Of a stretch of DNA of 16,279 nt, positions 1-7,104 are shown piece by piece. How positions within the stretch are numbered: the stretch's first letter is position 1; the number at the start of each line of letters is the position of its first letter. The stretch comes from CAZZCS01 sp964652645 (lineage in GTDB: Bacteria; Cloacimonadota; Cloacimonadia; Cloacimonadales; Cloacimonadaceae), in contig CAZZCS010000055.1 in assembly GCA_964652645.1 (NCBI GenBank), forward strand, positions 1 through 16,279, read 5' to 3'. Both the position numbers and the translations under genes were made by a program. The notes beneath the pieces are model-generated. The model did not search any database and had not been told where the DNA came from. It saw only the letters and a list, made by a program, of their open reading frames with translations.

Positions 1-1299
1 GGACGTCAGTTGGGCAGGTTGGGCTTGCTCTATTTCGATGATTATACATGGGGTAGCTACGTTTTATCTCCTCCAGCCCATCCAGTAATTGATGGCGGCA
101 GAATAATGTTTACCGAGCTTGATATCAGCTTCCCGAACGGGACTGATCTATTCGGTGGATTGCAGCTTCAGATCAGGGATCAAAACAATGTAGCCATTCC
201 CTGGGCGAGCGTAACTCTGGGCGATCTTACCTACACGTGTAATATCCTGGGACAGCTATTGATAGAGGAGCTCTCCATTGGAACCTGGGATTTAGCTGTG
301 ACCAAATATGGCTATGCCAGCTTTGATGATGTGATAGCGATCGTGGAAGGGCAGAACCTAATGCAGACTGTGAACTTGACCCCTCTGGCTCCTGTGACGC
401 TCAGTGGGCATGTGTTTGGTTCTGATCTTCCTGCTCAAGGGCTGGCAGGTGTATTTATCATGACTATAGGTTCTGGAGAAATCCTGGCTGTCACAGACGA
501 GAACGGATTTTTTGTAATTCCCGGTCAGCAGCCTGGAGCAATTTACAATTTCCACTTTACCAAAGAGAACTATCAAACCATCAGCCGCACCGGTATTGTA
601 CCAGAAACCCATGCAGACCTGGGCAACATTGTGATGACTGAACTCATGGCACCTCCATTTCATGTGAGCGCAGAAATCGTATCTGAGAGCACTGTCCTCG
701 TCAGATGGAGCGATGCCCCTGTGGAAGACAAAGCTCTTATCCGGAGAGCTACACTTGCCAGAGCCAGTACCCTGGAGCGTTACGTAAGTGGAGCTCTGGT
801 CTTTCTACTATCGGAACAGGATATCAATGATGAATCGGCCTGGCTCTTGATCCACAATGAGGCTGTGGAAGCGGATTCCATCTATTTCCAGGACTGGCAT
901 CTATTGACGGCCGGAAACTATTATTTCGCCGTCAAATACGTCTACAACACAGGCAACAGCTCTATGGCTACACTATCGAATCTGCTGGAGAAGCCACTAT
1001 CTCTTGATGATCACGTTGCTAGCGCTGGCATTACTCTTAGGTGCTATCCAAACCCCGCTCATAGCTTTGTAAATATCGAGATTTCTGCTGTTAAATCCAT
1101 TCCTGTCTCAGTGGAGATCTTTAACATCCGAGGTCAGATAGTAAAAAGGTTTGCTGAGCACTCTTCGCCCTCCAGTACCCATAATCTTAGCTGGAACGGT
1201 AAAGATAATGCCAACAAAAGAGTGAGCCCTGGAGTCTATTATATCAGGGTAAGCAGTGATAAATACAGGCAAACCCAAAAGTTGCTGTGGCTGAAGTAG
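1..1299 (+). CDS. Secreted surface protein with C-terminal type IX sorting domain, 5' partial
   Basis: The frame is open from base 1, so the gene begins upstream; the TTG at base 10 is not a credible start. Seen, in window residues (432 in all): two beta-sandwich modules resembling carboxypeptidase-regulatory-like repeats (about 50-125 and 130-212), each with a 'VTL..L.Y' or 'TDENGFF' type core. Next comes a fibronectin-III-like stretch (about 215-330, with VLVRWSDAP). Last is an 85-residue tail starting near 345 with CYPNPA, then VEIFNIRGQIVKRF, a WNGKDNANKRVSPGVYYIRV block and a final QKLLWLK. That tail is the Por-secretion/FlgD-Ig-like C-terminal sorting domain known from type IX secretion cargo. 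The protein is therefore probably exported and placed on the cell surface or released. Its enzymatic or adhesive part, if any, lies outside the window. The sorting-domain call is firm; the substrate or function is unknown. Confidence 0.85.
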   Translation, partial: GRQLGRLGLLYFDDYTWGSYVLSPPAHPVIDGGRIMFTELDISFPNGTDLFGGLQLQIRDQNNVAIPWASVTLGDLTYTCNILGQLLIEELSIGTWDLAVTKYGYASFDDVIAIVEGQNLMQTVNLTPLAPVTLSGHVFGSDLPAQGLAGVFIMTIGSGEILAVTDENGFFVIPGQQPGAIYNFHFTKENYQTISRTGIVPETHADLGNIVMTELMAPPFHVSAEIVSESTVLVRWSDAPVEDKALIRRATLARASTLERYVSGALVFLLSEQDINDESAWLLIHNEAVEADSIYFQDWHLLTAGNYYFAVKYVYNTGNSSMATLSNLLEKPLSLDDHVASAGITLRCYPNPAHSFVNIEISAVKSIPVSVEIFNIRGQIVKRFAEHSSPSSTHNLSWNGKDNANKRVSPGVYYIRVSSDKYRQTQKLLWLK

Positions 1300-1355
1300 T
1301 CTCTTGCAATATAGATTCTGGGACGTTCCTTGAGTCACTGACTTCTCGCAGTATC

Positions 1356-1447
1356 CTTCGCCTCGTCTTTGCCTCAGGTTCCCCTCGAGATGGCCTCGAG
1401 TACTCGAGGGGATCTCGAGGGGAACACAAGGCGAAAGTGAGAGGAAG
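1356..1447. repeat. Long near-perfect palindrome with four CTCGAG sites
   Basis: The core at 1379-1424 is 46 nt of dyad symmetry centred between 1401 and 1402. Its two 23-nt arms pair everywhere except one G-G/G-G mismatch pair, with no unpaired loop, and the central 16 nt (CCTCGAGTACTCGAGG) are a perfect palindrome. CTCGAG occurs at 1384, 1395, 1403 and 1414. Weaker pairing continues outward about the same centre: GCCT with AGGC (1371-1374/1429-1432), CTTT with AAAG after one bulged base, and CTTC at 1356-1359 with GAAG at 1444-1447. The whole element could fold into a hairpin of about 92 nt. No T-run follows, so it does not look like an intrinsic terminator. It may be a REP- or MITE-like repeat, a recombination or protein-binding site, or a structured 3' end for the preceding transcript. 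No second copy was noticed in this window. Confidence 0.8.
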
Positions 1448-1613
1448 CTATAGCCAGGCTCTTGCCAATATGCTAATCTTGCGTGCATTGAGATAAATGT
1501 ATCAGTACTTTTAATGACACATAACTTGTTGCAATAAAGTAGGATATTGAGGTCGATAAGTTCTGTAGAACGCACCAAGAAGAGAGTTAAGATGATTTTA
1601 CGCTTCTTTTCTC
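1448..1613. other. Gene-free spacer, nothing recognised
   Basis: This is the rest of the 373-nt gap between the surface-protein gene and the tRNA. I see no open frame with a ribosome binding site, no RNA gene and no repeat here. Short open frames on both strands run through it but overlap the palindrome or the tRNA and have no family-like sequence. Confidence 0.6.
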
Positions 1614-1640
1614 TTGACAAAAAAAGGCCTTTGTTAGAAT
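1614..1640 (+). promoter_or_regulatory. Sigma70-like promoter for tRNA-Asp
   Basis: A perfect TTGACA at 1614-1619 is followed, after a short 15-nt spacer, by TAGAAT at 1635-1640. This predicts transcription starting near 1647, about 25 nt before the mature tRNA. The spacer contains the 10-bp palindrome AAAGGCCTTT (1623-1632). The same TTGACA-A-run-GGCCTTT arrangement recurs at 16002. The 15-nt spacing is shorter than ideal, so the exact -10 is uncertain. Confidence 0.6.
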
Positions 1641-1672
1641 TTGCAAAAACAATAAGCAATGAACAAAACGCT

Positions 1673-1749
1673 GGGGGCGTAGTTCAGTTGGTTAGAACGT
1701 CTGCCTGTCACGCAGAAGGCCGCGAGTTCGAGTCTCGTCGCTCCCGCCA
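1673..1749 (+). tRNA. tRNA-Asp (anticodon GUC)
   Basis: This 77-nt tRNA has an encoded CCA end. The acceptor stem GGGGGCG (1673-1679) pairs with CGCTCCC (1739-1745), including one G-U pair; G1746 is the discriminator and CCA is at 1747-1749. The anticodon stem TCTGC/GCAGA encloses the loop CTGTCAC, giving anticodon GTC at 1707-1709. The T arm GCGAG-TTCGAGT-CTCGT is canonical. Overall the sequence closely follows bacterial tRNA-Asp, including the GTTCAGTTGGTTAGAAC D-arm region. It is preceded by a promoter and followed at once by a terminator. Confidence 0.97.
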
Positions 1750-1755
1750 TAGATT

Positions 1756-1786
1756 GAGACGCTGTTAGCAGCGTCTCTTTTCTTTT
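1756..1786 (+). terminator. Rho-independent terminator after tRNA-Asp
   Basis: Perfect 9-bp arms GAGACGCTG (1756-1764) and CAGCGTCTC (1769-1777) close a TTAG loop and are followed by TTTTCTTTT. The T-tract ends 13 nt before the waaA start codon, so the structure could also attenuate waaA if that gene is read from the tRNA promoter. Confidence 0.9.
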
Positions 1787-1799
1787 ATAGAAGGTAATA

Positions 1800-3047
1800 A
1801 TGATCGTGTTTTACAAGTTTCTGTTTTTCCTGATCAATCTGCTACTTCTGATTCTTTCGGTTGTAACCTATCCTCTTATATATCTTGTTTCCAGGCTCTA
1901 CTCCTATTCAGCTGCCCTCTGGGTTGCAGACCAGGGCCTGCGAAATTGCATCCTCTTTCATGCTGCTTCAGTCGGTGAGGTAAACGCCTTGAAGCCGCTT
2001 CTAAAAAGCTTTCAGAACAAATATCCTCAAGAACAGATTGTGATTACCACAAATACTGTCGCTGGCCTGGAAACTGCGAGAAAGATCGAAGGAAAGGTAG
2101 CTTGTATGCTAGCTCCCATAGATCTGCTTCCCCTCAGGCTCAGGCAGATGAGAATGCTCAAACCCAAGTTGATTTGTATCGTCGAGACTGAAATCTGGTT
2201 CAACCTCCTCTATTCTGCCAAGCTGTATAAAGTTCCAATTGTGTTCGTCAATGCCAGACTCTCGCCACGTTCCCTCAAGAGATTCATACATCTTAAGCCA
2301 CTCTTGAGCTGGCTCGGGACTCCGATACAAGCTATTTGCGCCCAATCAGAGCAACACAGGTTACGTTTTGAGAAGTTGTTTGATCTGCCTGTGACAGACT
2401 GTGGAAACCTGAAGTATGCGGTGGAACTGCCACTCTATGACGCAGCTAAGATAAGAGAGGAGCTACACTATCTGGCAGAAGATTTCATTATTTGCTTCGG
2501 TTCCTCGCGTCCTGGGGAAGAGGAGCTGATCCTGAACCTTTTACCCATGCTCGCCAGAGAGATTTCAAACCTCAAGCTCATCCTGGCAGTTCGCCATCTC
2601 AACAGGATGGAAGAGATCAAGAAACTGCTGGAAGGAAACAGGTATTCTCTGGAATCTGAAGGCTCAATTCCACAGCAGATCCACGTGGTGGATAAATTGG
2701 GCTTACTGAATAAGTACTACTCAATCTGCGATATAGCCATCGTGGGCGGTAGTTTCTTTGATTTTGGTGGCCATAACCCCCTTGAACCAGCTTTTTATGC
2801 CAAACCTATTATAATAGGCGAGTTCAATCGCTCCTGTCTGGATAGCGTTCAAAAGCTGAATGATGGAGGTGGCATTGTGGTATCTGAGGTCAAACGCCTG
2901 GCAGATGATGTATTGAGTTTGTATAAAGACGAGACCGCCAGGATCAAAATGGGGAAATCAGCCAGGCATGTATTGACAGAAAACGCCAATTCTCTGGATC
3001 ATCATCTACAGCAGATTGAACAGATTCTGGAGAAGGTAAATGCATGA
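1800..3047 (+). CDS. waaA: 3-deoxy-D-manno-octulosonic acid (Kdo) transferase
   Basis: WaaA (KdtA) transfers Kdo from CMP-Kdo to lipid A precursor on the inner face of the inner membrane, starting the lipopolysaccharide core. The 415-residue length fits the family. Residues 4-30 form a hydrophobic N-terminal membrane anchor. The SVGE motif (57-60) carries the family's catalytic glutamate, E60. NARLSPRS lies near 160, and the C-terminal CMP-sugar-binding signature GGS (316-318) plus GGHNPLEPA (323-331) is intact. ATG at 1800 has an AAGGT ribosome site at 1791-1795. It heads the six-gene run and overlaps the next gene by 8 nt. No promoter is visible between the tRNA terminator and the start codon. 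The gene implies an LPS-bearing outer membrane. Whether it adds one or more Kdo residues cannot be read from the sequence. Confidence 0.95.
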   Translation: MIVFYKFLFFLINLLLLILSVVTYPLIYLVSRLYSYSAALWVADQGLRNCILFHAASVGEVNALKPLLKSFQNKYPQEQIVITTNTVAGLETARKIEGKVACMLAPIDLLPLRLRQMRMLKPKLICIVETEIWFNLLYSAKLYKVPIVFVNARLSPRSLKRFIHLKPLLSWLGTPIQAICAQSEQHRLRFEKLFDLPVTDCGNLKYAVELPLYDAAKIREELHYLAEDFIICFGSSRPGEEELILNLLPMLAREISNLKLILAVRHLNRMEEIKKLLEGNRYSLESEGSIPQQIHVVDKLGLLNKYYSICDIAIVGGSFFDFGGHNPLEPAFYAKPIIIGEFNRSCLDSVQKLNDGGGIVVSEVKRLADDVLSLYKDETARIKMGKSARHVLTENANSLDHHLQQIEQILEKVNA

Positions 3048-4029
3048 AGCAAAGTATTATAGCATACTAGAAGATAGCATCCTGCAGTGTCAGCTCTGTC
3101 CCCACTATTGCACTTTGCACGATGGGGAAGAGGGGAGATGCAGGAGCAGGAAGAACATCAAAGGCAAAATGTATGCTACCAACTATGCGAAAACTATCTC
3201 TCTGGCCTTCGATCCCATTGAAAAGAAACCTCTCTATCACTATCGACCAGGCTCAAGTATTCTGTCATTGGGGCCAAATTCCTGCAATCTGAGCTGTTTC
3301 TACTGTCAGAATCACACGGTATCTCAAACCCCAGCTCAGACTAAAACCCTGAGACCTCAGGAACTACTGAGCTACATGAAGCATCAAAACCTGAAACAAG
3401 TTGCCTTTACCTATACTGAACCGCTTACCTGGTACGAATACATCTCTGATTTTGGCTCTCTAAGCCGGGAGGAGTCAATAGATACTGTCCTCGTTAGTAA
3501 TGGCTACATCAATCCTGAGCCGCTGCAAGCGTTAATGCCATATATCTCAGCCCTGAATATCGATCTGAAAGGGATGGATGATAGTTTTTATCGAGAGCAC
3601 TGTGGTGGCGGGCTCCAGCCTGTATTGGAAACTATAAAATACGTGCACAACCTTGGCGTGCATATCGAGATATCAAACTTATTGATCCCAGGCTTAAATA
3701 CTGCACCTGAGCAAGTGCAGAAACTGATAGATTTTGTAGCAGAGTTGGATCGCAGCATACCACTTCATTTTTCCAAATACCACCCAGCCTACAAATCAAA
3801 AACCGGGTCAACATCGGATTCCATTATCCTTAGTGCCTGTGAGGCTGCACGAAAGAAGCTCCATTACGTCTATGCGGGAAACACGAAACTGGATGGATTT
3901 TTTGATACTATCTGTCCACAATGCCAGGAAGTGCTGGTCTCCAATCGCTTCTATCACGCAGAGTGTTCAATTGGTCCGGATGGTAAGTGTCCCGCTTGCG
4001 GGTCTGAAATCTATGGAGTTTACAATTAA
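3040..4029 (+). CDS. amrS: AmmeMemoRadiSam-system radical SAM enzyme
   Basis: This 329-residue protein matches the radical SAM member of the AMMECR1/Memo/radical-SAM trio, a conserved system whose reaction is still unclear to my knowledge. It resembles pyruvate formate-lyase activases. Visible features: an N-terminal cysteine cluster C17, C20, C24, C34 (CQLCPHYC...GRC); the family block DPIEKKPLYHYRPGS; the radical SAM cluster motif CNLSCFYCQN with C82, C86, C89; a YTEPLTWYEY block; LNIDLKGM and NLLIPGLN; and a C-terminal zinc ribbon C292/C295...C317/C320. ATG at 3040 lies within the waaA end, with AGAAGG just upstream, suggesting translational coupling. The next gene starts 17 nt before its stop. 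No AMMECR1 or Memo partner is encoded in the window. Family assignment is strong; the substrate is unknown. Confidence 0.88.
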   Translation: MHEAKYYSILEDSILQCQLCPHYCTLHDGEEGRCRSRKNIKGKMYATNYAKTISLAFDPIEKKPLYHYRPGSSILSLGPNSCNLSCFYCQNHTVSQTPAQTKTLRPQELLSYMKHQNLKQVAFTYTEPLTWYEYISDFGSLSREESIDTVLVSNGYINPEPLQALMPYISALNIDLKGMDDSFYREHCGGGLQPVLETIKYVHNLGVHIEISNLLIPGLNTAPEQVQKLIDFVAELDRSIPLHFSKYHPAYKSKTGSTSDSIILSACEAARKKLHYVYAGNTKLDGFFDTICPQCQEVLVSNRFYHAECSIGPDGKCPACGSEIYGVYN

Positions 4030-4393
4030 AGCGGCTCTTCAAACCAAACTCAGCGTGGCAGATATCATTTTGATCATCACGATTATTATACTTGCTCTGC
4101 TGAGCATCCTATGGTTTCAAAAACAGCGAAACAATAAACAGGTATACATTTACAAGGATAGTGAGCTTGTGGGTGTTTACAGTTTAGCAGAGCCTAAAGA
4201 TATCGTGATTGATCAGCATAACACTGTCAGAATTCAGGACAAGAAAGTGCTGATGCTCAGCTCAGACTGTCCCGATAAGCGTTGCGTAAAACAGGGCAAA
4301 ACGGATGCCATCCCGATCATTTGTTTGCCCAATAGAGTAGTAATCGAAGTCAAACGAGACGAGAAGGAACGTTCCAAATTTATCCTGTATTGA
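4013..4393 (+). CDS. Membrane-anchored NusG domain II protein
   Basis: This 126-residue protein has one transmembrane helix (about 15-35) followed by an extracytoplasmic-type domain. Its pattern, C86-PDKR-C91-VKQG...IIC104LPNRVVIEV, is the signature of the stand-alone NusG domain II family. The ATG at 4013 gives the family's usual short N-terminus. Extending upstream in frame would only read an out-of-frame copy of the previous gene's zinc ribbon. The start lies 17 nt inside the radical SAM gene with no clear ribosome site, so coupling is likely. Three conserved cysteines could bind metal or form a disulfide. Such proteins are not transcription factors despite the name, and their role is unknown. 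In other bacteria they tend to sit near redox or isoprenoid genes (recalled from general knowledge). Confidence 0.82.
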   Translation: MEFTIKAALQTKLSVADIILIITIIILALLSILWFQKQRNNKQVYIYKDSELVGVYSLAEPKDIVIDQHNTVRIQDKKVLMLSSDCPDKRCVKQGKTDAIPIICLPNRVVIEVKRDEKERSKFILY

Positions 4394-4394
4394 T

Positions 4395-6347
4395 ATGTTA
4401 AAATTCGCATTATATAGTTCAAATCATGGCTTTGGCCATGCAGCCAGAGTTTCCGCTCTTGCCAAAGAGTTGGGCGACTTTGGTGTCTTCTGTCATATTA
4501 GAACAGATCGTCCAGAATTCATTTATAGAGGCTTGGATCCACACTTACACCAGATCAGCTACTGTGGCATCGATTTCGGAGTAAAGCATAAGGAAAATCT
4601 CGTCCCAGACCTTGATGCTACAAAAACTGAACTATTGCAGTTGATGGATAAGCGTCCTGAACTGGTAGAAACAGAAATTGCCTTTCTTCGGGAGAATCAG
4701 ATCGATCTGGTGGTGTCCGATGTTCCTTTTCTGGTGGTAGAGGCCTGCCTTTATGCAGAAGTTCCCGTTATAGCGATTTCAAATTTTGATTGGTACTATA
4801 TCTATTCGCAGCTCTTTGAACATGACCTCAGCATGAAACCCGTGGTGAATTGCATCTATGGCCTTTACAAGCTAGTCAATCATGCCTTTGTGCTCCCATT
4901 CAGCTCTACCGAGAGTATGAGTGCGTTCTCAAGTGCAGAAAACGTAGGATTGCTTGCTCGCAAGAAAGACAGTTACAACGATATTAGAGAGAAATACGAT
5001 ATCCCACCGGATACAATGATCTTGCTATCGATGTTTGGCGGGGAAGGCACTCCTAGCTTTGAGATTTCAAAGCTTTGCAAAGCCTTTGCAGGTGTCGTGA
5101 TATCCAGTGACCATTATGTAGATGCCTCAAATCACCTTCACGTCGATAGAGACGAAGATTTTCTTGATCTGATCAAAGGAGCAGACATCATTCTTACCAA
5201 GCCAGGATATAGCAGTTTTGCAGAAGCAGTCCAGTATGGCAAGAGAATCCTGTTCTTTGAGAGAGCTAACTATCCAGAAGAAAGAGTATTGGTTGATGGC
5301 CTGTCCAAGTATCAACAGAAGCTCAGATTGCCAGCCATAAACCTGGACGTCAGAGCCTGGAAAGAAGCCATAAGCACTCTGTTGATGCTCCCGGACAACA
5401 AGCGCATGGCAAACCAGAATACCAGGGTAGCCAGCAAAGTCTTAGCTAAATACTTCGAAATCAAGCATTCAAAACCTCTGATGGCTGTAATAGACGTTGG
5501 GACCAATAACCTGAATTACATCCTTCACGATGAGACAAGGGTAGTACACAGTTCTTACTTCACTACTGGCTTGGGAGCAGGCTTCAATAACGGGCTTTTA
5601 GCTATAAAATCCCTGCAAAGAACGAAGAAAGTGCTTGCTCGGGTGCTGTCTTTTACTACTGCGCTCACTCCCAATATTGCAATTATTGGGACAAGTGTAT
5701 CACGTGAAGCACAAAATATAAATTTACTTGCTGATTGGCTTGATTCAAAGTACAACCTTGAGTATCGCATCCTTACAGAAGCTGATGAGATCCGGCTAAA
5801 TCGCCTTGCTGTAGATGCTACCTTTCCTGAGTTGAAGAACTATCTTGCGTTTGATATCGGCGGTGGTAGCACAGAGTTTGTTCTGTCAAGCGGGAAGAGT
5901 TTTAGTATTCCCATTGGGCTGTTGAGATTGAAAAACATTTATGCTCTGTTTGAAGAACGCTGTCTGGCAATATCTAATGCTCTAAAGGACAAGGATCTGC
6001 TTGCCACGCAAGGAACTTTTGCGATCGGTATCGGGCTCACAGTTAAGTTTCTGGCTATGATTCTTCGTAAAAGAACTCATTGGAGCGATGATCTGAACAA
6101 GATAAAGATCAGATTGGATGAACTGATCTCACTGAGAGATAAACTGTTAGCAAAACGGATGGACGGTCTTGAGGCTTATCTTCAGGAGCCATACAATCTG
6201 GAAATTCTGCTATTGAGCACGGAGTTCATCATACAAATACTGGACAAAATTGGCGTCTCAGAATTCTTAGTGTGCGAAGATGGAGTTTCATTAGGTTATA
6301 TATATGATAAGAAAAAGAATAAAAATAAAAGACGTAGTAATAGGTGA
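4395..6347 (+). CDS. Glycosyltransferase-like domain fused to Ppx/GppA phosphatase domain
   Basis: One uninterrupted 650-residue frame holds two enzymes. Residues 1-355 are a GT-B-type fold close to MurG-like transferases and the N-terminal half of plant arabinokinase: NHGFGHAAR (10-18), SDVPFLVVEA from 108, a NFDWYYIY block, and the sugar-nucleotide signature TKPGYSSFAEA (268-278) followed by GKRILFFERANYPEE. Residues 363-625 are a two-domain exopolyphosphatase/guanosine-pentaphosphatase: VIDVGTNN, LGAGFNNG, IGTSVSREAQN (431-441), ADEIRL with E465, and FDIGGGSTE (486-494) with E494. E465 and E494 align with the two catalytic glutamates known in Ppx. The usual GGT motif is altered to GLT (IGIGLTVKFLA). 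There is no C-terminal HD domain, as in short Ppx proteins. The gene starts 1 nt after its neighbour, and its Lys/Arg-rich tail overlaps the next gene by 44 nt. Sugar donor, acceptor and phosphatase substrate are unknown. Confidence 0.85.
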   Translation: MLKFALYSSNHGFGHAARVSALAKELGDFGVFCHIRTDRPEFIYRGLDPHLHQISYCGIDFGVKHKENLVPDLDATKTELLQLMDKRPELVETEIAFLRENQIDLVVSDVPFLVVEACLYAEVPVIAISNFDWYYIYSQLFEHDLSMKPVVNCIYGLYKLVNHAFVLPFSSTESMSAFSSAENVGLLARKKDSYNDIREKYDIPPDTMILLSMFGGEGTPSFEISKLCKAFAGVVISSDHYVDASNHLHVDRDEDFLDLIKGADIILTKPGYSSFAEAVQYGKRILFFERANYPEERVLVDGLSKYQQKLRLPAINLDVRAWKEAISTLLMLPDNKRMANQNTRVASKVLAKYFEIKHSKPLMAVIDVGTNNLNYILHDETRVVHSSYFTTGLGAGFNNGLLAIKSLQRTKKVLARVLSFTTALTPNIAIIGTSVSREAQNINLLADWLDSKYNLEYRILTEADEIRLNRLAVDATFPELKNYLAFDIGGGSTEFVLSSGKSFSIPIGLLRLKNIYALFEERCLAISNALKDKDLLATQGTFAIGIGLTVKFLAMILRKRTHWSDDLNKIKIRLDELISLRDKLLAKRMDGLEAYLQEPYNLEILLLSTEFIIQILDKIGVSEFLVCEDGVSLGYIYDKKKNKNKRRSNR

Positions 6348-7104
6348 AGGTGGCTTCGAGATTATTGCGGGGCCTTGCACTATTGAGAGCAAGGAATCGC
6401 TTTATGAAGTAGCTCAGACCCTTTCAGGACTTGGCATCAGATGCCTCAGAGGTGGTGCTTACAAGCTCCGCACTTCGGTACATAGCTTCCGGGGTCTGGG
6501 AGATATTGCTATCAAGTATCTGCGTGAAGTGGCCGATGAATTTGATATGTTGGCTGTTTCGGAGATTATCGAGCAAGAGAAAGTGGAGTTTATGGCAGAA
6601 TATGTAGATGTCATCCTGGTCGGTACCAGAAATATGCAAAACTATCCACTTCTGGATCGTTTGGGCAAGATAGACAAGCCTGTCATTCTCAAACGAGGCA
6701 TGGCTTCCACTATCAAAGAGTGGTTGCAAGCGGCAGAGCACATTGCCGAAGCTGGAAACTCCAATATCATCCTCTGCGAAAGAGGTATTAGAACTTTTGA
6801 GGACTACACACGAAACACTCTGGATTTATCTGCAATACCGGCAATCAAGGAGCTCTCCGAGTTTCCAATCATTGCAGATCCTTCGCACAGTACAGGACGA
6901 AGAGAATTGATCAAACCCATGACCTGGGCAGCTGTAGCCAGCGGTGCAGATGGCGCGATGATCGAAACCCATCAGTGTCCCGATCTGAGTATGTGTGATG
7001 CCCAACAGGCGGTGTCACTGGAAACCTTCGAAGAGATTATCTTCCCAATCTCCAGAATCAGAGAAGCAATATCAAAAGAGGCGCAGCTTGAGATTTTTCG
7101 TTGA
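6304..7104 (+). CDS. aroF: 3-deoxy-7-phosphoheptulonate (DAHP) synthase, type I beta
   Basis: The enzyme condenses phosphoenolpyruvate with erythrose 4-phosphate, the first step of the shikimate pathway, in the cytoplasm. The 266 residues match the DAHP/Kdo8P-synthase-like class: IAGPC (C25), RGGAYKLRTSVHSFRGLG, VGTRNMQNYPLL, KPVILKRGM, ILCERGIRTFEDYTRNTLDLSAIP, DPSHSTGRRE (H195), MIE (E221) and D232. C25, H195, E221 and D232 are the expected metal ligands. DAHP synthase rather than Kdo8P synthase is indicated by the ERGIRTFE and TRNTLDLS blocks. It lacks both the ferredoxin-like and the chorismate-mutase regulatory domains seen in many relatives, so it may not be feedback-inhibited. ATG at 6304 is 44 nt inside the upstream gene; only a weak ribosome site is visible. 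The gene symbol follows common naming for this class. Confidence 0.92.
   Translation: MIRKRIKIKDVVIGEGGFEIIAGPCTIESKESLYEVAQTLSGLGIRCLRGGAYKLRTSVHSFRGLGDIAIKYLREVADEFDMLAVSEIIEQEKVEFMAEYVDVILVGTRNMQNYPLLDRLGKIDKPVILKRGMASTIKEWLQAAEHIAEAGNSNIILCERGIRTFEDYTRNTLDLSAIPAIKELSEFPIIADPSHSTGRRELIKPMTWAAVASGADGAMIETHQCPDLSMCDAQQAVSLETFEEIIFPISRIREAISKEAQLEIFR

Noticed and set aside
1379..1424. Palindrome read as a rho-independent terminator or a miniature CRISPR array
   Set aside because: No T-run follows either arm, and the four CTCGAG sites are symmetric parts of one dyad rather than repeats separated by unique spacers.
1108..1659. Minus-strand open frame of 183 codons across the surface-protein 3' end and the spacer
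   Set aside because: It overlaps a well-supported gene on the other strand, runs through the palindrome, has no ribosome site and its translation resembles no protein family.
1547..1768. Plus-strand open frame of 73 codons
   Set aside because: It runs straight through the promoter and tRNA-Asp; the reading is an artefact of a structural RNA gene.
3833..4012. Upstream in-frame extension of the NusG-II gene
   Set aside because: The extra 60 codons lie in a different frame of the radical SAM gene and read as low-meaning sequence; the domain and membrane helix are complete from 4013.
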